The notes below the pieces were generated by a model. The model was not told the DNA's origin. It did no database searches and was given only the letters and a program-made list of their open reading frames with translations. From the NCBI RefSeq assembly GCF_932526225.1, contig NC_064040.1, forward strand, positions 16,177,994 through 16,241,993: 64,000 nucleotides of DNA. Direction: 5' to 3'. The first letter of the stretch is position 1; every line of letters starts with the position of its first letter. A program made the translations under genes and the position numbers. Of the stretch, positions 31,740 through 42,263 are shown piece after piece. This DNA is from Nematostella vectensis (lineage: Eukaryota; Cnidaria; Anthozoa; Actiniaria; Edwardsiidae).

Positions 31740-32920
31740 GATAATCGAGGTGCTGTAATTTCTTGAGTATTTCACTGCTGTGAATTCGAGTTGTTTTCCA
31801 AAGGATTGGAAATTGTAATTGAACAGTACAGAATTATTTTGATTTGCCAACGACCATAAAGATTAAAATTTTCTTATAGGTCTAATTAAACATTTGGGAT
31901 CTATTTTCAGGTCACAAACCTTGAAATGTCTCTTGATAAGATGGTAAGAGCTTCAAGGAACTGCGCCCAGTGCAGGAGGCACTCTTCAAGTTCTTCAAAG
32001 CTGAGACCTGAGCGATGTTGAGGATGGAGAAAATGGAGCGCATGGAGAAAATGTGTCTAAGTGAATTGCTATGTATTAGTAGTAAGCCAAGTAAAAAACT
32101 CACCTGTTTTCAAAGAATTTCAATTATTTGCAACTTTGCTATATTTGTAAGTATGTTATTATTGTATTTTGACAAAAGTAGGCTGTGGGAGAATTGGAAG
32201 GGGTAATTGGATGCAAGGTCACTAATTCAATATTATTAAGGGGGGTGGGGGTGTGGATACTAGGGTACCTGCTAGGATTATACAAAGAGAAGAAGAGCCC
32301 TTAAGATCTAAACTTATTAGTCTTTTATGCTGAATTAATACATTTCTTTTGAAGAGAGATAATCTGGATTAGTCACATTCTTTCCAGAAGGACCTAATAT
32401 ATCTAACAACAAGGCATGATGCTAAAAAGTCCCAGGACTCCCACTCCAGTTTAATCGATGGTCAGTCCTGGGCAAAAGAGGTATTGTTCTCTACGCCAAG
32501 TCTGGCCTCCTTCCAAGCAAGTGAGATCATCAAACTTCAAGAAAGCTGCCCTGGCCATATCTGAGTCAGGGGAGGATGGCGAGGCAAGGTACCATAATAT
32601 TGACTTGTGAACAACTGTTCTACCAAGAAAATGCAAAGTGGTTACTTTATTCGTTGTTTTTGGATATTGGTTTTACAATACAGTATGGTAGAACTTTAGG
32701 AACTTACAGAAGTTCTTTGTTGAATGGAGTAATTGGATTCTGGATGGCAGTAACTGCGGGAACAAGGGGGAGGTGCCTAATATCTAATTCGTGGAAATTA
32801 TCTTTTTCATAATCCCCAAATGTTCTTGTAGTTTTCTATTGGTTAAGGGCCTATGGTATCTCGTTGCTACGAAAGGGAAAAGCGCTACATTCGGTTAAAT
32901 AGACTAGAATCGCCGCGCGC
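31740..32920. other. Intergenic, nothing recognised
   Basis: Only short ORFs. A small ggagaaaatggagcgcatgg-like duplicated motif occurs near 32025-32060. Confidence 0.3.
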
Positions 32921-32926
32921 CTGCCA

Positions 32927-33000
32927 ACTCGATTCCGTGGCCCAGTTGTTAGTGCGTTTGACTCGGAAGCAAGCGTCCCGGGTTCAAACCCCGGTCGAGT
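32927..33000 (+). tRNA. tRNA-like sequence (tRNA pseudogene or SINE head)
   Basis: 74 nt. The acceptor arms actcga/tcgagt pair over 6 bp, the T arm ccggg-ttcaaac-cccgg is perfect, and the A box region tggcccagttgttagtg and B box ggttcaaaccc are present. The anticodon loop ctcggaa would give CGG, but the anticodon stem has an A-G mismatch at its top and the D stem uses two G-T pairs. A TTTTT terminator follows directly (33002). I favour a tRNA-derived SINE or decayed tRNA over a working tRNA-Pro. Confidence 0.5.
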
Positions 33001-33009
33001 CTTTTTCTT

Positions 33010-34030
33010 CGAAACTCCAGATAAAATTTTCCTTTTTCTTTTTTTCCAAGAGATTGAAATAAACTTTCGACATTTTGTAGAAAAAAATGCAATTTTTATA
33101 TGTTTTTCGAGAATAAAAATAGATGGCGAAAAAACAAGATGGCGGCCATTTCCGCGCGAGAAAAACACGTTAATTTTGAACATTTTACAACAATTATGAT
33201 TTTATTTTCTATCAAACCATTGGTATAACCATTCCTAACAACTTAGCTCATGGGATTTTTGATTTTTGAAGAAATGAAAAAGTTATTACCAAATATGTGC
33301 TTTTCGAAGAACATAAAAATTCGTCATTTCTCGCGGTATCAAAATTTCGCAAATGCGATGCGTGAACTTTTAGAAAATAGTAATGTTAAAATATTTCTGT
33401 AAAATTTTTTTGTTAGATTTGAACAGTAGCTTCTCCGACAAGTTTTTCTGTTCTGGGTCACTTGACCATGGAAGGGGTCTGATGACGTCATCACTTGTGT
33501 CATTTATGTCTAAAACACTTATGTTGAAAGTTCCAAGAGATTTGACAAAAAACAGAAGCTTTTATAAAACAAACAAATTTCCCTAGCAACTGACTCAAAA
33601 GATAATACCGTAGGCCCTTAAATATATTGATTTGATCTTGTTTGGTGGTCTAAAAGACAAAGATTATGTCATTGGCCTTTTTTGGAGGTTAAACTTCACA
33701 AAGTTGACATCATTTAATATAGTTATTTTAACTTATGTTGATGATGTCAAGGTTTTAAAGTCGACCCTCAAAAACGCTGCAGCTGCCTCTGTAGAGGCGG
33801 GCCCATCTTTATATAAAGAACAAGTCAGAGGCCAAGTCACAAGGTTTGTGAGTTGTGCTTCTTGAATACTATGCCTTTTTACCTATTCGGTAGCCTCTGT
33901 ATCATTCAATTATATTTTTTATTTGAATGTGGCAATACTGTACTTCAGCTACAACAGGGCATGGCATTCAGGCTTGTCACTTCATGTCATAACGCCATGG
34001 AAAAAGGTTCATAGTCAATCCTTTTCAATT
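33010..34030. other. Intergenic, nothing recognised
   Basis: AT-rich. The segment after the tRNA-like head may be the body of the same SINE, but no 3' boundary was identified. Confidence 0.3.
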
Positions 34031-34287
34031 TACAGTGAGGACACTGAAAGCGGGCCATGCTGAACAACTTTGACCAATCAGATTCGGCTTTAACACCGTT
34101 AACATTATGAAAAATAAGTTCCAGCTAATCAGGTTAGGGTGTTCCCACACTCAGTCGACTACACGTACGAGGTCAAAGAAACAACGTCCGGCGTTTCTCA
34201 TTGGCTGAACCTTTTTTAATGTTTACGGTGTTCAAGCCTATTCTGATTGGTTGTTCAGCATGGCCCGCTTTCTTTGTCCTCACTGTA
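34031..34287. mobile_element. 257-bp foldback MITE with about 80-bp inverted repeats
   Basis: The left arm tacagtgaggacactgaaag, then cgggccatgctgaacaac, is matched by the right arm gttgttcagcatggcccg, then ctttctttgtcctcactgta. Pairing continues through aatcagatt/attctgatt to the ccgttaacatta region. Confidence 0.85.
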
Positions 34288-34289
34288 AA

Positions 34290-36068
34290 GTGAGCTAGAT
34301 GACAATAGTCTCCAAGAACCCAAGATGGCCGACAAAACAAAACGTGTTTTGTTAAATTTCGAGATGTTCAGTTTAAAGTACGTTTGGGAAGTTATAAAGG
34401 ACATGCTACTCTGTCATTGAAGCACAAAACTATTTGTGTTTCAATTACTTTGAGGTTAAACATTAGATAGACTGGACTATTTAGACAATTTCTAGGCTTA
34501 ACTGGAAGCACGGTCATCCACTCAAAGCGAAACAATATATTGTACTTATTACAGACAAAAGTTATTTTTATAAGCTTGGAAGATTTTTTTGGTTTCTTTA
34601 CTAATTTTTACTGTTTTCATGTTACCCAAAATAACGCTTAAATACACCTTAAACCGTGCAGCCAATGTTTTGCAAGTGATACAGTGGCTGTTATTAATAA
34701 TAATTTCATTTTCCATACAGGGTGCTTTTTGACCGAATGTATCACGACGACATTCGTTGTTGGCCAATTCGCAGTGTCACAGAGAAATGAAAGGCGTGGC
34801 CAGCTTGACAAACCTAGTGGAGGTGGAACATCTGCAGAATGGGCTGAAGTGGATGATCAACAATTTGTCCATGGAGGGCGTCAGTAGTAACTCTGGACTG
34901 ACACTTGTGTCAGCCCTTTCTCTAGGCCGCCACTCTGCGTGGATTGGCCCAGGGCCTTGCCCAGACCACGGGAATTAGGATACTTTGTCAGCGATTTCTT
35001 AATAAAATAAACACCCGAGCCCTCTCCGAAACTAATTTCGTATTTAGGTTCTATATAAAATAAGAAGGAAGTGAAGCCTAGCTCGATTCCATTGTTCGAA
35101 AAGCTGCCTTGTACAGCGCAGAATGTTTGGGCAACCATTGCTGTGAAATATGAGAAGTCCGAGAAAAGATTTTATTAAAATTTTTGGTTTGAGCGAAGGA
35201 CCGCCGAATCACGGTAGAAATAGAATTTGAGGATACATTTTCAACCACACAAATTAAGTGTGATTAAGTTTCCAAGCTTTTAAATTCCTAGTAAATCCTA
35301 GTAATTCCTAGTAAATCTAGTATTCATTCAAATATATTTGCCGTTTATTTGGTTAAAACTTGTCTTTTTAACTCGCAGAGTTTTGTCAAACTTGTCGAAC
35401 ACATGTATCGGATGCAAGGTTTTACCCGGATGGGACTTTTGAACCCTGCCCACGATGCATCGCGTGCCGAGATTTGAAAATCATGTATACCCCCTTTCAT
35501 TTTCTAGAGCTCACGTATACTAGCATCACTAGTCTTACGGGGGATCAACATCTCGAGCGATCAGATGATGTGAGCAGCACAAAAAGAGAAGGCTGTTATA
35601 CCTTTCATTTTTACACTGTGAAAATAGGTCGAATCAAAGAAAGACGTTGAAATGCAGAGAGTGCGTGATTTTAGGCGCGTTGTTAGACCTAACAACGTCC
35701 ATAATTGCAGTTAAGTTTTAATTCGGTTTGAGCCCTAGATTAACTTTATTTTATGTAGAGAGAAATCCAGATTCTTGTTTTTTCCAAATCTCAGGTAACA
35801 TGAAAAAGTAACTTGTCGTTATATTCGACTAGTGCATTTGAGAAATTCGAACAACATCCAGCCATCCCAAACTGTTTATGCTAAAGTTAACCTTTCAAAT
35901 CATCTTCATAACCATCTTAATCATGGTAAAATGTTTTTAAAGAATAAAAACAGTGCATCATTCTTTTGTGTGCATGTGTAAATTCTCTAAGGTTAACAAT
36001 TCAGTAACAATCTGCGTTCTATAAAAATCAGGGGCATAGGAGTTTTAATATAAGGGGACAAAGAGCGG
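34290..36068. other. Intergenic, nothing recognised
   Basis: No coding or repeat structure beyond a short tcctagtaa repeat near 35285-35320. Confidence 0.3.
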
Positions 36069-38042
36069 TTTGCAAGACATTTCACCTGCATGTTTTATAC
36101 TGTCCCATTTACCGTTTGCAAGACATTTCACCTGCATGTTTTATCCCATTTACTGTATTTCACCTGCATGTTTTATCCCATTTACTGTATTTCACCTGCA
36201 TGTTTTATCCCATTTACTGTATTTCACCTGCATGTTTTATCCCATTTACTGTATTTCACCTGCATGTTTTATCCCATTTACTGTATTTCACCTGCATGTT
36301 TTATCCCATTTACTGTATTTCACCTGCATGTTTTATCCCATTTACTGTATTTCACCTGCATGTTTTATCCCATTTACTGTATTTCACCTGCATGTTTTAT
36401 CCCATTTACTGTATTTCACCTGCATGTTTTATCCCATTTACTGTATTTCACCTGCATGTTTTATCCCATTTACTGTATTTCACCTGCATGTTTTATACTA
36501 TCCCATTTACTGTATTTCACCTGCATGTTTTATACTGTCCCATTTACTGTATTTCACCTGCATGTTTTATACTATCCCATTTACTGTATTTCACCTGCAT
36601 GTTTTATCCCATTTACTGTATTTCACCTGCATGTTTTATCCCATTTACTGTATTTCACCTGCATGTTTTATCCCATTTACTGTATTTCACCTGCATGTTT
36701 TATCCCATTTACTGTATTTCACCTGCATGTTTTATCCCATTTACTGTATTTCACCTGCATGTTTTATACTGTCCCATTTACTGTATTTCACCTGCATGTT
36801 TTATACTGTCCCATTTACTGTATTTCACCTGCATTTTTTATACTGTCCCATTTACTGTATTTCACCTGCATGTTTTATACTGTCCCATTTACTGTATTTC
36901 ACCTGCATGTTTTATCCCATTTACTGTATTTCACCTGCATGTTTTATCCCATTTACTGTATTTCACCTGCATGTTTTATCCCATTTACTGTATTTCACCT
37001 GCATGTTTTATCCCATTTACTGTATTTCACCTGCATGTTTTATCCCATTTACTGTATTTCACCTGCATGTTTTATCCCATTTACTGTATTTCACCTGCAT
37101 GTTTTATCCCATTTACTGTATTTTGGCTGCATGTTTTATCCCATTTACTGTATTTCACCTGCATGTTTTATCCCATTTACTGTATTTCACCTGCATGTTT
37201 TATCCCATTTACTGTATTTCACCTGCATGTTTTATCCCATTTACTGTATTTTGGCTGCATGTTTTATCCCATTTACTGTATTTCACCTGCATGTTTTATC
37301 CCATTTACTGTATTTCACCTGCATGTTTTATCCCATTTACTGTATTTCACCTGCATGTTTTATCCCATTTACTGTATTTCACCTGCATGTTTTATCCCAT
37401 TTACTGTATTTCACCTGCATGTTTTATCCCATTTACTGTATTTCACCTGCATGTTTTATACTGTCCCATTTACTGTATTTCACCTGCATGTTTTATACTG
37501 TCCCATTTACTGTATTTCACCTGCATGTTTTATCCCATTTACTGTATTTCACCTGCATGTTTTATCCCATTTACTGTATTTCACCTGCATGTTTTATCCC
37601 ATTTACTGTATTTCACCTGCATGTTTTATCCCATTTACTGTATTTCACCTGCATGTTTTATCCCATTTACTGTATTTCACCTGCATGTTTTATCCCATTT
37701 ACTGTATTTCACCTGCATGTTTTATACTGTCCCATTTACTGTATTTCACCTGCATGTTTTATCCCATTTACTGTATTTCACCTGCATGTTTTATCCCATT
37801 TACTGTATTTCACCTGCATGTTTTATCCCATTTACTGTATTTCACCTGCATGTTTTATCCCATTTACTGTATTTCACCTGCATGTTTTATCCCATTTACT
37901 GTATTTCACCTGCATGTTTTATCCCATTTACTGTATTTCACCTGCATGTTTTATCCCATTTACTGTATTTCACCTGCATGTTTTATCCCATTTACTGTAT
38001 TTCACCTGCATGTTTTATCCCATTTACTGTATTTTGGCTGCA
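36069..38042. repeat. 32/37-bp minisatellite, about 60 units
   Basis: The basic unit is 32 bp (tgttttatcccatttactgt plus atttcacctgca). Scattered longer 37-bp units carry a 5-bp insertion (tactg or tacta) before ccc. Rare ttttggctgca variants occur, the last at the right edge. The unit has no stop in any plus-strand frame and 32 is not divisible by 3, so all three frames stay open over about 2 kb. The resulting 654-669 residue ORFs are by-products, not genes. Confidence 0.95.
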
Positions 38043-38072
38043 AGAGGGGGCTGCGCTCTACACAGGATTGTG

Positions 38073-38532
38073 AAACATAATTACTTATCTACAACATAAT
38101 TACTTATCTACAACATAATTACTTATCTACAACATAATTACTTATCTACAACATAATTACTTATCTACAACATAATCACTTATCTACAACATAATCACTT
38201 ATCTATAACATAATTACTTATCTACAACATAATCACTTATCTACAACATAATCACTTATCTACAACATAATCACTTATCTACAACATAATCACTTATCTA
38301 CAACATAATCACTTATCTACAACATAATCACTTATCTACAACATAATCACTTATCTACAACATAATTACTTATCTACAGCATAATTACTTATCTACAGCA
38401 TAATTACTTATCTACAGCATAATTACTTATCTACAGCATAATTACTTATCTACAGCATAATTACTTATCTACAACATAATTACTTATCTACAACATAATT
38501 ACTTATCTACAACATAATTACTTATCTACAAC
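38073..38532. repeat. 19-bp minisatellite, about 24 units
   Basis: Unit aacataattacttatctac with blocks of variants in order: attac units, then atcac units, then agcataattac units, then attac again. This block structure points to local expansion of single variants. Confidence 0.95.
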
Positions 38533-38539
38533 CTTTTCA

Positions 38540-39000
38540 TAACTCCCTTTCAAAGATGCCACCGATATAGAAAACACAGATAATTCGGCCTAGAGTGGGA
38601 ATTATATGATCGTTACTTACAAGAAAAAGGGCACTTTCAGCGGGTGTGACGTCATCGGAAAATATGAGGCCATATGACAAAACTTGTGTATTTACGGAAG
38701 AGGGAGCGAGCAGACTTAAAAATTAAGACGTAAAATTCGAGGTGAGCAAACACGGCGCCCTTTTTTTTTCTTTCAAAAAATGATCACCACAGCATGCGGG
38801 ACCACGTTAAGCTGACTAACACAAAAGGCAACAGAAACGGCCGAAAAAATCGGCAAAAGGAGGCGCCGACGTTTTCTTTTGATCTACAGTTACGGCTACA
38901 GTCATTCTCAAGTACGCTAGATAGAGAAACAAATTGCCAAACGGTTACAAAAACTTATAAAAAAAACTTACGACATTAATGCACATCAGGAGCAACTGTC
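38540..39000. other. Spacer between arrays
   Basis: Contains a gtgtgacgtcatcgg CRE-like site near 38645 and a short basic ORF (38794-38979) that may be the 5' side of the ankyrin remnant. Nothing else was seen. Confidence 0.3.
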
Positions 39001-39205
39001 TTATCACAGTGTGCCTTTGACGGAGTCCTGGACAAGATTAAAATCCTGGTGAAACTGGGAGATAATGTCAATAAAAGAGACCATTTCGGTTGGACTGCGT
39101 TACACTGCTGCGAGTGAGGGCTATGGAGCTGCTGCTATCTATTACAGCACGGAGCGAGCCTAAGTATCAGGGATTACAAAGGGAGTCTAACCGGTCCATG
39201 TCGCA
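39000..39205 (+). pseudogene. Ankyrin-repeat remnant
   Basis: Plus-strand reading across frames: CAFDGVLDKIKILVKLGDNV, then NKRDHFGWTALH (ankyrin consensus G-x-T-A-L-H), then after a frame change the next helix and ASLSIRDYKGSLTG. About one and a half repeats, interrupted by stops. The third minisatellite starts directly downstream. Confidence 0.55.
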
Positions 39206-39238
39206 GACGATGACATTTAACCTCTTCTCCGATAAACA

Positions 39239-41766
39239 TATGAGAACATTGCCTATAACAGACGATGAAATTTGCACCTCAGATATAAAAAAAATGAAAA
39301 CATTGCCTATAACAGACGATGAAATTTGCACCTCAGATATAAAAAAATGAAAACATTGCCTATAACAGACGATGAAATTTGCACCTCAGATATAAAAAAA
39401 ATGAAAACATTGCCTATAACAGAGGATGAAATTTGCACCTCAGATATTAAAAAAAATAAAAACATTGCCTATAACAGACGATGAAATTTGCACCTCAGAT
39501 ATAAAAAATAAAAACATTGCCTATAACAGACGATGAAATTTGCACCTCAGATATAAAAAAAATGAAAACATTGCCTATAACAGACGATGAAATTTGCACC
39601 TCAGATATAAAAAAATGAAAACATTGCCTATAACAGACGATGAAATTTGCACCTCAGATATAAAAAAAATGAAAACATTGCCTATAACAGACGATGAAAT
39701 TGCACCTCAGATATAAAAAAATGAAAACATTGCCTATAACAGACGATGAAATTTGCACCTCAGATATAAAAAAATGAAAACATTGCCTATAACAGACGAT
39801 GAAATTTGCACCTCAGATATAAAAAAAATGAAAACATTGCCTATAACAGACGATGAAATTTGCACCTCAGATATAAAAAAATGAAAACATTGCCTATAAC
39901 AGACGATGAAATTGCACCTCAGATATAAAAAAATGAAAACATTGCCTATAACGGACGATGAAATTTGCACCTCAGATATAAAAAAATGAAAACATTGCCT
40001 ATAACAGACGATGAAATTTGCACCTCAGATATAAAAAAATGAAAACATTGCCTATAACAGACGATGAAATTTGCACCTCAGATATAAAAAAAATGAAAAC
40101 ATTGCCTATAACAGACGATGAAATTTGCACCTCATATAAAAAAATGAAAACATTGCCTATAACAGACGATGAAATTTGCACCTCAGATATAAAAAAATGA
40201 AAACATTGCCTATAACAGACGATGAAATTTGCACCTCAGATATAAAAAAAATGAAAACATTGCCTATAACAGACGATGAAATTTGCACCTCAGATATAAA
40301 AAAATAAAAACATTGCCTATAACAGACGCTGAAATTTGCACCTCAGATATAAAAAAAATGAAAACATTGCCTATAACAGACGATGAAATTTGCACCTCAG
40401 ATATAAAAAAATGAAAACATTGCCTATAACAGACGATGAAATTTGCACCTCAGATATAAAAAAAATGAAAACATTGCCTATAACAGACGATGAAATTTGC
40501 ACCTCAGATATAAAAAATAAAAACATTGCCTATAACAGACGATGAAATTTGCACCTCAGATATAAAAAAAATGAAAACATTGCCTATAACAGACGATGAA
40601 ATTTGCACCTCAGATATAAAAAAATGAAAACATTGCCTATAACAGACGCTGAAATTTGCACCTCAGATATAAAAAAAATGAAAACATTGCCTATAACAGA
40701 CGATGAAATTTGCACCTCAGATATAAAAAAATGAAAACATTGCCTATAACAGACGATGAAATTTGCACCTCAGATATAAAAAAAATGAAAACATTGCCTA
40801 TAACAGACGATGAAATTTGCACCTCAGATATAAAAAAAATGAAAACATTGCCTATAACAGACGATGAAATTTGCACCTCAGATATAAAAAAATGAAAACA
40901 TTGCCTATAACAGACGATGAAATTTGCACCTCAGATATAAAAAAAATGAAAACATTGCCTATAACAGACGATGAAATTTGCACCTCAGATATTAAAAAAA
41001 TAAAAACATTGCCTATAACAGACGATGAAATTTGCACCTCAGATATAAAAAATAAAAACATTGCCTATAACAGACGATGAAATTTGCACCTCAGATATAA
41101 AAAATGAAAACATTGCCTATAACAGACGATGAAATTTGCACCTCAGATATAAAAAAATGAAAACATTGCCTATAACAGACGATGAAATTTGCACCTCAGA
41201 TATAAAAAAATGAAAACATTGCCTATAACAGACGATGAAATTTGCACCTCAGATATAAAAAAAATGAAAACATTGCCTATAACAGACGATGAAATTTGCA
41301 CCTCAGATATTAAAAAAATAAAAACATTGCCTATAACAGACGATGAAATTTGCACCTCAGATATAAAAAATAAAAACATTGCCTATAACAGACGATGAAA
41401 TTTGCACCTCAGATATAAAAAAAATGAAAACATTGCCTATAACAGACGATGAAATTTGCACCTCAGATATAAAAAAATGAAAACATTGCCTATAACAGAC
41501 GATGAAATTTGCACCTCATATAAAAAAATGAAAACATTGCCTATAACAGACGCTGAAATTTGCACCTCAGATATAAAAAAAATTGAAACATTGCCTATAA
41601 CAGACGATGAAATTTGCACCTCAGATATAAAAAAATAAAAACATTGCCTATAACAGACGATGAAATTTGCACCTCAGATATAAAAAATAAAAACATTGCC
41701 TATAACAGACGATGAAATTTGCACCTCAGATATAAAAAAAATGAAAACATTGCCTATAACAGACGG
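39239..41766. repeat. About 53-bp minisatellite, about 47 units
   Basis: The unit attgcctataacagacgatg plus aaatttgcacctcagatat is followed by an A-run of 6-8 and tgaaaac or taaaaac. Length changes are almost all in the A-run. The first unit is preceded by catatgagaac, and the same catatgagaac occurs just past the last unit (41788), so the array grew between two copies of its own flank. Confidence 0.95.
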
Positions 41767-41769
41767 TGA

Positions 41770-42110
41770 AATTTTGCCCTTCCGATATCATATGAGAACA
41801 TTTGGCAGCCTGCTATTTTATAGACATCGAACTGTGCATGTATAGAAAATTAACATAAACTTATATCAATTCCTGTTTACTTTTCAAGGACTATTTAATC
41901 AATATCTTATGGCCGATAGCGCGCGAGAAACTTATGGTATATACTAAACTTTAAAATATCACTCAGGTGTGCGTTTTCCAGCGTATTCCATTCATGTCAT
42001 CGTTTCATAGAAACTCGTGTCAAAGTTCCCGTCCTGTCCCCTCTGTGTATAAGAGCTTTGTACTATTGTTTAAAAAATAATAAAAATGGTTTACAACTTT
42101 TGCTTCAAAT
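41770..42110. other. Spacer and 3' flank of the lectin-GM2A gene
   Basis: A minus-strand AATAAA (plus tttatt at 42112-42117) lies about 150 bp beyond the stop codon of the lectin-GM2A gene and probably ends its mRNA. Confidence 0.4.
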
Positions 42111-42111
42111 A

Positions 42112-42117
42112 TTTATT
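42112..42117 (-). terminator. Polyadenylation signal of the lectin-GM2A gene
   Basis: AATAAA on the minus strand, about 150 bp past the stop codon at 42264. Confidence 0.5.
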
Positions 42118-42263
42118 GTTTACCAATCTTGGAGTCAGCACTCGTCCGATTTCACAATTCATGTTTTAAAATTGCAACGCCCTTTTCATGATAATGCCCA
42201 AATTTACCCGATAATTGTACTACAATGATTTATATATGTTTTCCTTTCCGTTCGTTTTGACAT

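Noticed and set aside
32851..33183. 110-residue minus-strand ORF over the tRNA-like unit
   Set aside because: It is antisense to the tRNA-like sequence, and a Pol III origin explains the conserved part.
36070..38099. Three overlapping plus-strand ORFs of 654-669 residues
   Set aside because: They are the three frames of a stop-free 32/37-bp repeat. The protein repeats only mirror the DNA unit, and no start context, splice signal or family supports coding.
36069..38532. CRISPR array
   Set aside because: Units are contiguous without unique spacers, and the genome is eukaryotic.
39090..41638. Many 60-86 residue ORFs on both strands
   Set aside because: All are readings of the about 53-bp minisatellite, limited by A-run length changes.
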